A stretch of 47,532 bases of DNA, from positions 1-47,532 of the forward strand of contig CAISJI010000173.1 of NCBI GenBank assembly GCA_903885565.1, written 5' to 3'. Source of the stretch: an uncultured Planctomycetaceae bacterium. GTDB taxonomy: Bacteria > Planctomycetota > Planctomycetia > Pirellulales > UBA1268. Shown piece after piece: positions 11,701 to 19,055 of this stretch. The translations under genes and the position numbers were made by a program. The notes under the pieces are model-generated. The model saw nothing but the letters and a program-made list of their open reading frames with translations, was not told the origin of the DNA and searched no databases. Within the stretch, counting starts at the first letter, position 1. Every line of letters starts with the position of its first letter.

Positions 11701-13197
11701 TATCTGAGCGCTACGCAGGCAGCCCCGACCGACCTGAACGCTTCCAAGAGGCTGGCCGAATTCCTGTTGCGTCGAGGGAAGATGCAGCCTGCACGCGAGG
11801 AACTGACGCGGCTGGTCGCCATCGGCGATGCCGAGATCGCCAATGAGAGAAACTGGGCCCGGAGGACTCTGGCTGGCTTGATCGCCACGAACGGAACCTA
11901 CCGAGACTTGCAGAAGGCACTCGCCTTGCTCGATCAAAACGCTGCCAAGGATGGAACCCTCGCTCCCGAGGACATTGCTCTGAAGGTATCGCTCCTTGCC
12001 GTTCGCCAGGAGCCAAAGTGCTGGCGGCAGGCCGTGGACATTTTGGAGAATTTCCGCCGTCAAAACCGACTCTCTACAGAACAACGGCTGCTGCTGGCAC
12101 AGATGCTGGAGAATCTTGGACGGTGGCAGGAATGCCGCAAGGAATTGCTCGACATTGCCGTCCTTCCCGATGTTCCACCGCCCGTATACACGCTGGTGGC
12201 TGAACGCCTGCTGGAGCACGGCGAAACGGCAAGCGCCCGTGTCTGGCTGGAGAAGTTGAAAAAACGCGAGCCGAACTCGCCCATGACACAGGCCCTGACG
12301 GCGCGACTGGCCATCGCCGATAACGACAAGGCGACTGCTGTCGCCGTGGCTCGGCTCCTCATGCCCGATCCGGACCAGAACAAGCCGGTCGACGACCTCG
12401 GGCAACTGGCGGCAGTCGCCAAACTCATGGAGGAACTCGACTTCGAAAAGGCGGCGGAGCAGGTATTCGATCGATTCGCGAAGGAGTCTCCTGACGGAAT
12501 TCTGGCCAAAGCCGCTTTTCTGGCCAGACAAAAGCGATATTCGGAGGCGATGGTTCAGCTTGAATCGGCCTGGAATGGCGGATCTCATGCGCAGATTTTA
12601 CAGGCGGGCCTGCAAGTGGTACGCGAAGAGGGCCAACCGCCCAATCCGGAATTGGTTGCCCAACTCGAGTCTTGGATCGCCCGGACGCGTCGGGAAGATC
12701 CGGAGTCTTTTGTGCTCTTGGGGGTCGATGCTAGCCTGAGGGAGTTGCTGGGCCAGAAAAAACTCGCCATTGATATCTACCGGGAAGCGTTGCGGCAGAA
12801 AAAACTTTCGCCTCCGCAGGCTGCTGCCGTCTCCAACAATCTGGCCTACCTCCTCGCTGATCCAGCGAATGCGGCTGAGGCTCTCGCCCTGATTGAATCT
12901 GCGATCGAAGAACTCGGGCCCCACCCCGACCTTCTCGACACCCGGGCCATGGTCTGTCTGGCTGCAGGCGAATCGCTCCGTGCCATTGAAGACCTCAATG
13001 AAGCGGTCATTGTGCCTACTCCCATACGCTATCTGCATCTGGCTGCTGCTCAGATAGCGGCCCGCAGCGAACCTGCCGCGAAGGCCTCGCTGGAAAAAGC
13101 CAAATCTCTCGGACTCGACTCTATCCTGCTGTCCACGCAGGATCGCGCACTGTTGGAACGGGTTGAACAGGCCGTGGCCAATGCCGCCGGTGCTTAA
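8791..13197 (+). CDS. Giant membrane-anchored TPR-repeat protein
   Basis: 1468 residues from the ATG at 8791 (MKRVNLRFFLILV), with a GGGAAG purine stretch upstream. An N-terminal segment at residues 7-27 (RFFLILVSVLVTLSVGIFFL) is a membrane anchor or uncleaved signal. Almost all the rest is helical and built from TPR-like units. Examples are AIELFQRYLHYRPNDGEILGQLGNLLLKK near residue 55 and AEDTFERALAASPQKFDIWLALASQQ near residue 900. The final unit group reads AAAVSNNLAYLLADPANAAEALALIESAI. No catalytic domain is seen, so it is probably a scaffold on the outer face of the inner membrane. It ends 18 bp from a convergent small TPR gene. The N-terminal layout resembles TPR proteins of exopolysaccharide or PEP-CTERM systems, but no such partner genes are here. 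Confidence 0.85.
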   Translation: MKRVNLRFFLILVSVLVTLSVGIFFLHRFQINRNAEGLARLAQERLAEDRVEVAIELFQRYLHYRPNDGEILGQLGNLLLKKAEDRTAKRDIVNRAAQALERAVLKSPEDIALRRKLAEFLLKKGRFVDAHDHLKLLRQKAAVASRDPAEEPLPEGFMPETAVGVDLSKDLDRAMLELMYAKAAARLGSFEESAKIASSLIGFDMITRQFDPNWQTLPECGEAYELLAALFEERIKDSASAALVMDRWTKVLPKDAKGWLAQSRWNRARGKLRLAGEQISKAAEMMPNNPDVLFTSFEIALSEKDYTKASSIIQTGLDRFAKDERVVRGRALLALQLKEPDKAVELLQDGVRTSPNPATLMPMLCDALLQLNRVDEAEKSIIKLRQMTGTGSPVVSMYEIRLLMARKRWLAAKQKLDALRPLVGDSVDMVKQVDLLLGVCHENLGQFDEQLEANRRVVAEDPKSLGGRLGVASALLAVGKRKESLDEFELIAGGLPKASIPMIPQLWKGLLQLRVDAELGKPEPERDWRNVDALIELLTDCKDLSEDQKALALAEALYRRGRRQEATDSLEAALEKFPTEERLAIGLGSLWLDAKDLERVRDVLARFPSKSGDSVERLILEAQLADEEKTDDSRQQLRSIEERAGKLPPDAARRVLTQLASTYLDAGQRRDVERIWSGLLRENPDDLRLLLALFELVREDKNIEQSTRYAEEIGNVAGPSSPQTRFAEAAVLLLQVAASQRERREASPDIEVVQLAEEELEKLAEARNLLIEAENDRPGWFQTQRLFAEIDRLRGDTPAAIDRLRKAISLGASNAALTRQLAGLLYADNRLDEARETIATLGNSDTTGLERLKAESAAREGNYGESVEIAEKTVAKDSTRSEELMWLGKLYNRAGKSDLAEDTFERALAASPQKFDIWLALASQQAVSGKQGLALKTVDRASEVLPSPRKELLAAQVNELLGDKEAAEASYLSATQAAPTDLNASKRLAEFLLRRGKMQPAREELTRLVAIGDAEIANERNWARRTLAGLIATNGTYRDLQKALALLDQNAAKDGTLAPEDIALKVSLLAVRQEPKCWRQAVDILENFRRQNRLSTEQRLLLAQMLENLGRWQECRKELLDIAVLPDVPPPVYTLVAERLLEHGETASARVWLEKLKKREPNSPMTQALTARLAIADNDKATAVAVARLLMPDPDQNKPVDDLGQLAAVAKLMEELDFEKAAEQVFDRFAKESPDGILAKAAFLARQKRYSEAMVQLESAWNGGSHAQILQAGLQVVREEGQPPNPELVAQLESWIARTRREDPESFVLLGVDASLRELLGQKKLAIDIYREALRQKKLSPPQAAAVSNNLAYLLADPANAAEALALIESAIEELGPHPDLLDTRAMVCLAAGESLRAIEDLNEAVIVPTPIRYLHLAAAQIAARSEPAAKASLEKAKSLGLDSILLSTQDRALLERVEQAVANAAGA

Positions 13198-13215
13198 AAA
13201 CCAAGCACCAACGAA

Positions 13216-13530
13216 TCATCCCTGCTGCAACATTCGCGACCGCGCCAGGGCGTCTTCAGCCTCTGGAATGAGCCCGGCCCGCATGCAGGCAACGCTCAGA
13301 GCTGTATAGCTGAATGGATCCTGCGGTTCCAAGACGCAGACTTGCCGTGCATGCCGCACGGCATCTTGGTGGCGTTCCAATCGGGTACACCAAGCGGCCA
13401 TGGCGGAATAGGCAAGTGAGTAGCCTGGATGCTCGGCCGTCAGGGCCTCCAACTCAGCCACCGCACCGGCCAGATCGCCACTGTTCTTGAGTGATTCTGC
13501 CGCTTCATAGCGTTCTTCAGGACTGGCCAT
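13216..13530 (-). CDS. Small TPR protein
   Basis: 104 residues with about three TPR-like helical pairs: RYEAAESLKNSGDLAGAVAELEAL, YSLAYSAMAAWCTRLERHQDAVRHA and PFSYTALSVACMRAGLIPEAEDAL. There is no signal peptide or membrane segment, so it is cytoplasmic. Such single-domain TPR proteins usually mediate protein-protein contact. It is transcribed convergently to the giant TPR protein and divergently from lpxA. Its partner is unknown. The frame, repeat periodicity and length make it a real gene. Confidence 0.75.
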   Translation of the reverse strand: MASPEERYEAAESLKNSGDLAGAVAELEALTAEHPGYSLAYSAMAAWCTRLERHQDAVRHARQVCVLEPQDPFSYTALSVACMRAGLIPEAEDALARSRMLQQG

Positions 13531-13834
13531 GCTCTACCTCGCCACGGGGTCTCTTATCTGCTTTTTCTCCGGACTTACCGGCATCTCCACCAGTGTAGCG
13601 GTTCATCAGCTGCGAGCCATAAGGGGGCGGGGTTTGCGGCGCAATGCCGGCAACGTGGGAAGCCAAGGGGAACTTTGCTTCTGCATGAAAAATGGGATTG
13701 AATCGGCCCGCCCCTGAAGACGATAACCCCCTGTGTTTGGGTCCTCCCGGGTGCGCAAGAGTCGCCAGCGGGTTCTCCCCAAGCTGAGCCGACTGTGTAC
13801 CGGCTCCCCGTGGCATTCTTATGGAAGGCGAACA
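13531..13834. promoter_or_regulatory. Divergent intergenic region between the small TPR gene and lpxA
   Basis: 304 bp that must hold the start signals of two divergent genes. The lpxA frame stays open upstream to a GTG at 13733, but the extension (FGSSRVRKSRQRV...) does not look like LpxA and lacks a ribosome site, so I treat it as non-coding. No clear -35/-10 pair, repeat or terminator could be picked by eye. Confidence 0.4.
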
Positions 13835-14698
13835 GTGAGCATCCATCCGCTGGCTGCCGTGAGCCCTGACGCCCAACTTGGCACAGGCGTGACGATCGGG
13901 GCGTTTGCTTCCGTCGAGGCAGATGTGGTGCTGGGTGACTTCTGCACGGTGGCGTCCGGCGCCCACATCAAGTCGGGCGTCACTGCTGGCTGTCACAATG
14001 AGTTCGGTGAGCACGCGGTCATCGGCGGCGCTCCACAACACATCGCCCGCCCCAGCCAAACCGGCAGGGTTGTGCTGGGGGATCATAATGTCTTTCGCGA
14101 GCATGTCACGGTGCACAGGGCCCTCAAGCCGGGGGCGCAGACGCTTGTTGGCTCCAACAACTACGTGATGTCGGGTGGGCATTTTGGCCACGATGTCGTG
14201 GTGGGAAACAACTGTATTTTCGCCAACGGCGCCATGCTTGGTGGACACGTGGAGGTGGAGGACAGGGCCTTCGTCTCTGGTGCCGTGGCCGTTCATCAGT
14301 TCTGTCGGATCGGCCGTCTCGCCATGGTGGGTGGGCACGCACGCGTGGTGCAGGATGTCCCCCCGTACATGCTGGTGGATGGCCAGAGCGGCAGTATCGT
14401 GGGGCTCAATGTGGTGGGGCTCCGCCGCAGCGGTCACTCAAGTGAAGACATCACCGACCTGAAAGCCGCCTACCGGGTCATCTACCGCCGTGGACTCGCT
14501 TGGAAAGACGTTCTGGAGACGTTGCGGCTGGAGTTCTCCGCTGGCCCCGTCCTCCACCTGCGAGATTTCCTCGGCTCCGGCAAACGCGGGTTTTCGCAGG
14601 AACGGCGGGCTCCTCCCCAAGCCACGCTCCGCCTGCGCATTGCCGACGAACCGGCCACCACCGAGCCAGTCACCACAGTGCGGGCCAAAGCCGGCTGA
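13835..14698 (+). CDS. lpxA: Acyl-ACP--UDP-N-acetylglucosamine O-acyltransferase
   Basis: First enzyme of lipid A synthesis: it moves a 3-hydroxyacyl chain from ACP to UDP-GlcNAc in the cytoplasm. 287 residues; E. coli LpxA has 262. The start is a GTG at 13835 (MSIHPLAAVSPDA) with GGAAGG 6 nt upstream. The left-handed beta-helix hexapeptide repeats are clear (VTIGAFASVEADVVLGDFCTV). Family landmarks are seen in order: GGAPQ (GGDPQ in E. coli), VTVHRAL, SGGHFGHDVVVGNN with the catalytic His region, ANGAMLGGHVEV and VHQFCRIG. The C-terminal helical domain is present, plus a short Arg/Pro-rich tail of about 25 residues. It is alone here; lpxD, fabZ and lpxB are not adjacent. Its presence argues for an LPS-type outer membrane. 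Confidence 0.92.
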   Translation: MSIHPLAAVSPDAQLGTGVTIGAFASVEADVVLGDFCTVASGAHIKSGVTAGCHNEFGEHAVIGGAPQHIARPSQTGRVVLGDHNVFREHVTVHRALKPGAQTLVGSNNYVMSGGHFGHDVVVGNNCIFANGAMLGGHVEVEDRAFVSGAVAVHQFCRIGRLAMVGGHARVVQDVPPYMLVDGQSGSIVGLNVVGLRRSGHSSEDITDLKAAYRVIYRRGLAWKDVLETLRLEFSAGPVLHLRDFLGSGKRGFSQERRAPPQATLRLRIADEPATTEPVTTVRAKAG

Positions 14699-15093
14699 AA
14701 ACGCCAGGCGGCCATCCTCCCCCCCTGCTGGCAGCGACTCTGATCGCCAGCGGCGTGGTTCTGGCTGTCAGTGGAGGACGCCATCCATGCCCCTCCGGAT
14801 GGAAGACAGCCCAGTGGGTCGACCGGTGGAAACGCTCCCCGTCGATGGCCCGGCTGGCGTTTCCATGCTCGACGGGCATCGACTCCAGCGCGGCTGTACT
14901 GCCTCCGCAGCCGGCTGGGCGTGGGAAGAACCGGGGAAATACCACCGATTAGGCCACATTGACGGGTCAGGTATGCCGGCCGGGACGGATTCGCAAGGAA
15001 TTCTCGGACGGACATTCGCCCGGCCCGGAAAGATAGGCAAAGATTAGGGGTGTCTTGAACTGCGCTCCCTTATTCCCCTCTGCGGCTCCAGCC
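14699..15093. promoter_or_regulatory. Intergenic region upstream of the Wsp-like operon
   Basis: About 395 bp between lpxA and the UrtA-like gene. No convincing gene or RNA is seen. The promoter of the seven-gene chemosensory operon is expected here because all its later genes are closely spaced or overlapping. The last 55 bases are less GC-rich (GGCAAAGATTAGGGGTG) but show no clean -35/-10 pair. The frame upstream of the ATG at 15094 is open to a TTG at 15055, which has a weak AGGGG in front of it. Confidence 0.35.
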
Positions 15094-16452
15094 ATGCCGT
15101 TGTCACGCCTCTCCCCTGCCACTCCAACTGGAGCCTCTGCCGACCGCCTCCGGTGGCGCAGGCGGTGGCTGGGGCTCGGGGTCTGCGCCGCGTTGGGCCT
15201 GCTCATGTCTTGGGGGATAGCCACCTTGATGGCAGACAGGACCCCGATCGTGGTGGGCCTTCTTCATTCCCAGACGGGTCCGTTTGCCGGCATTGAGCGG
15301 GCAACGCTGGAAGCTGAGGTGCTGGCGATCGACGAAATCAATCGCCAAGGGGGTCTGATGGGGCGCCCCGTGCGATACGTGACATCCAATGGCGCCACCG
15401 ACGCTGCGGCTTTTGCCCGGGAAGCGGAGCACTTGATCCGGGGCGAGCGGGTCTGCGTCCTCTTTGGCGGCTCGACCACCGAGATCCGAAAGGAGATCGT
15501 TCCGGTTGTGGAAGCGGCCAACCACCTGCTGGTCTATCCACATCCCTACGAAGGACTGGAGCAGTCTTCGAATGTGGTCTACACAGGACCTCTTCCCAAC
15601 CAGCAAATGGCAGCAGCCGTGCACTGGTGCATTGCCAAACGTTCGGCCAAGACATTTTTTCTGGTGGGGGATCGCTCCGATGCTGCACGATGCGCCAACG
15701 CAATAGCATCGGACCAATTGGTCGGCCTGGGAGCCGAGCAGATCGGCAACGTCTATCTCGCTCCTACCGACGATGTGGCAATGGCAGTTCAGGAGATCGC
15801 CGAGCGCAAGCCTGATGTCATTCTGAGCACCCTCACGGGAGCCCCTTGGATTTCCCTCCTGCGAGCTCTGCGGGCAGCCTCGATCGGTCTGCCACAGACC
15901 ACCGTGATCCACTGGAGTATTTATCCAGAAACCTCCGACACTTTGCCGCGCGAGAGCATGCAGGACACCTTTGTCGTCACCACCTCCACCGAGCATGGCG
16001 CCACCGGCCTGGAGGCCACCGGAACGGCGGCCGTATCGCCGGCATCAACCGGCATCCTCCCGCCATCCGAGATCAGCACCCCGCCGAGCGTGCGCAACTG
16101 CCCGAGCATTGCCCTGTGGGCGCAGGCGGTGCGGGAAGCTGGCACAGCCGATGCCGGCCGGGTGCGCATGGCGATGATGCGTCAGGGACTGGCTTCTCGA
16201 GAAGGAATCATCACGGTCGATCCGGTAACCCAACACACATGGCTCACCGTCTCCATTGCCCGGGTGACGGCTTCCGGTGGCCTCGAGCCAGTCTGGACCG
16301 GAAAGCAGGCTCTCCGACCGGTTCCATTTCCGATTTCGCGATCCCGCGAAGCTTGGGAACAGTTGGTGGCTGATACGGTCCGTTCGCAGCAGGGATCAGC
16401 GACACCGGCCCCCACCGAGCAGATTCCCGAATCCGGGAGCCGACGTCCATGA
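15094..16452 (+). CDS. UrtA-like type I periplasmic substrate-binding protein, membrane-tethered
   Basis: About 452 residues. Residues 25-46 (WLGLGVCAALGLLMSWGIATLM) are hydrophobic after an Arg-rich stretch and probably anchor the protein, leaving the binding domain in the periplasm. The mature part begins PIVVGLLHSQTGPFAGIE, the classic start of type I amide/urea/branched-chain amino-acid binding proteins. AIDEINRQGGLMGRPV, FGGSTTEIRKEIVPVVE, VYTGPLPNQQ and the C-terminal TQHTWLTVSIARV plus RPVPFPISRSREAW match the UrtA (urea) pattern best; AmiC is the close alternative. No ABC permease or ATPase genes follow. Instead its stop overlaps the start of the MCP gene (ATGA), so it is likely a sensory binding protein rather than a transporter part. 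The ligand is inferred, not shown. The start could also be TTG 15055. Confidence 0.8.
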   Translation: MPLSRLSPATPTGASADRLRWRRRWLGLGVCAALGLLMSWGIATLMADRTPIVVGLLHSQTGPFAGIERATLEAEVLAIDEINRQGGLMGRPVRYVTSNGATDAAAFAREAEHLIRGERVCVLFGGSTTEIRKEIVPVVEAANHLLVYPHPYEGLEQSSNVVYTGPLPNQQMAAAVHWCIAKRSAKTFFLVGDRSDAARCANAIASDQLVGLGAEQIGNVYLAPTDDVAMAVQEIAERKPDVILSTLTGAPWISLLRALRAASIGLPQTTVIHWSIYPETSDTLPRESMQDTFVVTTSTEHGATGLEATGTAAVSPASTGILPPSEISTPPSVRNCPSIALWAQAVREAGTADAGRVRMAMMRQGLASREGIITVDPVTQHTWLTVSIARVTASGGLEPVWTGKQALRPVPFPISRSREAWEQLVADTVRSQQGSATPAPTEQIPESGSRRP

Positions 16453-18503
16453 AACGCATCCTTCTCGCCATCCTCGCTGCGCTGGCAGCGATCATGCCCC
16501 GCTCCATCGCCGGACGTTTGTTGTTTTGGTTTCTGGTGATTGCCCTTATTCCCTGCGCAATCCTCGCTGCTACCACCTCGCGGATCGCCACCGCAGTCCT
16601 CGAAATCTCCGTCCGCAACAATCTGGTCAAAATTGCGGCAGACAAGGCATACGAACTCGAGACCTTCGCCCACGAGCGGATGCGGGACGCCAGCACACTC
16701 GCCAGAAGCCCGGAGGTTATGCGGACCATTGACCGGTTATCAGCCTCCCTCAAGACACCTTCCGGGGGTTCCCCCGCAGCGCCGGAACAGCAGACTGCAA
16801 CCATCGACACGGACTCGGAGGACTTCCTCCGTTATGCCGCCGAGTCTGCCGATTATTCGGAACTGCTGCTGATCGATCGGACTGGCCGCATCGTCTATTC
16901 GCTTCACGATACGTTCCAGGCTGGCGCCTCCGTGGCGGACGGAAACCTCTCCGGATCGGAACTGGCTGCCAGTTTCGATCTCGCCAGCAGTTTGCTCCAG
17001 TCCCATCTGGCTCCTCCCCGGCCCTATGCCGCGACCCGGGGACATCTGGCCTTCGTGACCAGCCCGGTCTTGGAGAAGGGCCGTCTGATCGGGGTGTTGG
17101 CCTTGGGATTCGGCCCCAAACGGCTGTGGGACCTGCTCTCCGATTGGAGCGGGTTGGGAGAAACGGGTGAAATCGTTGCCGCTGAGATCGTGGGGCAACA
17201 TGCGGTGGTGACCAATCCCCTGCGTCACACCCCGTCTGCGGCTTTCCGCCTGGAAATTCCCCTCGGGGGCTACCGGGCGATTGGCACGCAGAGGTCCGTT
17301 CGGGGAGAGACGGGCGAAGGACTTGTCGTCGACTACCGGGGAAAGAGCGTTGTGGCGTCCTGGTGCTATCTGCCCAGTTTTCGCTGGGGCCTGAACGTCA
17401 AGCAGGACCAGAGCGAGGCCTATGGACTGCTCGATTTTTACCGTGCGACAATTTTCTGGCTGTCGATGGCCACCACCCTGGGAGTCACGCTCGCGGCTAT
17501 CGCCGTGGCCCAAACGATTTCCGGTCCAATCCGCACGGCGGTGGGCGTTGCCAGGCAGGTCGCCGGCGGCGATCTACGGGCCAGTGTGGGAACCATCTCC
17601 AATGATGAGACGGGTGCCCTCCTTACAGCCATCCAAACCATGACGAGCGACCTGCGCGGGCTGATCGGACGGATCCAGAAGGCCTCCGTGGCACTGATCT
17701 CCACTGCCACGGCCATGCAGGCCACAGGCGCTGAACAACAACAGGTGATGGCCGATTACGGAGCCTCAACGAGCCAAGCCGTGGCCGCGGTGAAGCAGAT
17801 TTCCGTGACGAGCCAGGAACTTGTTCGCACGATGATCGAGGTCAACGACATGGCTGCCCGGACCGGTGAAATGGCCACCGAGGGCCGGATGAATCTGTCG
17901 GTCATGGATGGAACGATGCGGCAACTTGCTGAAACGACCGGGTCGTTCAGCTCCAAACTTGCCATCATCAGCGAACGCGCCGACCACATCAACCTCGCTG
18001 TGACGACCATCACCAAAGTGGCCGACCAGACCAACCTTCTCTCCATCAACGCGGCGATCGAAGCCGAGAAGGCCGGCGAATACGGCCTGGGCTTCCTGGT
18101 TGTTGCTCGGGAAATCCGTCGTCTTGCCGACCAGACCGCCGTCTCCTCGCTCGACATCGAGCGTATGGTGAAAGAGATGCAGAACAGCGTCTCGTCGGGT
18201 GTCATGGAGATGGACCGGTTTGCCAAGCAGGTTACCGGCGGCGTCCGCGAGATCGGAGAAATTTCGGCCAAGCTGGGAGAAATTATCTCCGCGGTCCAGG
18301 GTATCTCCGGCAGGTTTGGTCAGGTGACGGAGGGAATGCAGGCCCAATCTGAGGGCGCCGAGCAGATCCGCGAAGCCATGGTCCGACTTGCGGACGGGGC
18401 CCTCCGAACCGCAGAGTCCCTCAACCAGTTCCACGGCGCTACAACCCACCTCCGGGAGGCGGTGGGCGACCTCAAGGAGGAAGTCTCGCGGTTTACGATC
18501 TGA
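16449..18503 (+). CDS. wspA: WspA-like methyl-accepting chemotaxis receptor with Cache-type periplasmic domain
   Basis: 684 residues. TM1 is at about 22-41 and TM2 at about 335-354, enclosing a ~290-residue periplasmic domain. SELLLIDRTGRIVYS (138-152) and SGLGETGEIVAAEI (234-247) suggest a double-Cache fold. HAMP follows at 357-410, then the cytoplasmic coiled coil. The signalling tip ITKVADQTNLLSINAAIEAE (521-540), with KAGEYG, REIRRLADQTA and DIERMVKEMQ after it, is almost the Pseudomonas WspA sequence and differs from motility receptors (IAFQTN, AARAGEQG). The C-terminus ends VSRFTI like WspA and lacks a CheR-binding pentapeptide. The start overlaps the stop of the binding-protein gene by 4 nt, so translation is coupled. 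Pseudomonas WspA has a smaller four-helix sensor, so the sensory half differs here. It should form arrays with WspB/D and WspE. Confidence 0.92.
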   Translation: MKRILLAILAALAAIMPRSIAGRLLFWFLVIALIPCAILAATTSRIATAVLEISVRNNLVKIAADKAYELETFAHERMRDASTLARSPEVMRTIDRLSASLKTPSGGSPAAPEQQTATIDTDSEDFLRYAAESADYSELLLIDRTGRIVYSLHDTFQAGASVADGNLSGSELAASFDLASSLLQSHLAPPRPYAATRGHLAFVTSPVLEKGRLIGVLALGFGPKRLWDLLSDWSGLGETGEIVAAEIVGQHAVVTNPLRHTPSAAFRLEIPLGGYRAIGTQRSVRGETGEGLVVDYRGKSVVASWCYLPSFRWGLNVKQDQSEAYGLLDFYRATIFWLSMATTLGVTLAAIAVAQTISGPIRTAVGVARQVAGGDLRASVGTISNDETGALLTAIQTMTSDLRGLIGRIQKASVALISTATAMQATGAEQQQVMADYGASTSQAVAAVKQISVTSQELVRTMIEVNDMAARTGEMATEGRMNLSVMDGTMRQLAETTGSFSSKLAIISERADHINLAVTTITKVADQTNLLSINAAIEAEKAGEYGLGFLVVAREIRRLADQTAVSSLDIERMVKEMQNSVSSGVMEMDRFAKQVTGGVREIGEISAKLGEIISAVQGISGRFGQVTEGMQAQSEGAEQIREAMVRLADGALRTAESLNQFHGATTHLREAVGDLKEEVSRFTI

Positions 18504-18548
18504 CGAAGGTTTGTCCCCTGCCTCCCCACCGCCAGCCACGCTTTATCC

Positions 18549-19055
18549 ATGCAACTGCTCACCCTTACTGTCGGCGGGCAAACCTACGCTCTGGAGGCAC
18601 GGAACGTAGTGGAGGTTCTTCCGCTGATTCCGCCGCGCCCCGTGCCGCTGGTGCCGGACTATGTCCTGGGAGTCATCACCTATCGGGGCATGCTTGTTCC
18701 GGTGATCGACCTTGGGCTGAGATTGGGACACCGCAGCGTGGAGACGCGGCTCAGCACCCGGTTGATTATCGTCGAATTTGTGGTCCCGCACCGCCGCGAG
18801 CAGTCCTTGGATGGTGAAGCCTCGGCACCTCACAAGGCTCACCTGGGACTCGCCGCCGAGAATGTGATCTCCACCTGCCCGTCCGAGGATACAGACACCG
18901 CATTTCCTGCCAAGGAATTGGATCCGGTGCCGTTTTTCGGGAGACTGTTGCGTCTGCGTGGAGCAGCGGTCCATCTTCTGGTTGTGGAGCACCTGCTCCC
19001 ACCGGAACTTCTGGATGGACTGTTCCTCGCCCCAGCCCTCAGACGCAGCCCATGA
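18549..19055 (+). CDS. wspB: CheW-like coupling protein WspB
   Basis: 168 residues, a single CheW domain that links the receptor to the histidine kinase. It begins MQLLTLTVGGQTYALEARNVVEVLPL, and YVLGVITYRGMLVPVIDLG is the core CheW loop (usually GV-NLRG--VPV-DL). There is no additional domain. It starts 45 bp after the MCP gene, and its stop overlaps the next start as ATGA. Position in the operon, directly after the MCP and before CheR-TPR, is that of wspB. A motility CheW cannot be excluded by sequence alone, but there are no motility genes nearby. Confidence 0.87.
   Translation: MQLLTLTVGGQTYALEARNVVEVLPLIPPRPVPLVPDYVLGVITYRGMLVPVIDLGLRLGHRSVETRLSTRLIIVEFVVPHRREQSLDGEASAPHKAHLGLAAENVISTCPSEDTDTAFPAKELDPVPFFGRLLRLRGAAVHLLVVEHLLPPELLDGLFLAPALRRSP

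Noticed and set aside
13733..13834. N-terminal extension of lpxA from an upstream GTG
   Set aside because: The extra residues lack LpxA similarity and a ribosome site; GTG 13835 has GGAAGG at good spacing.
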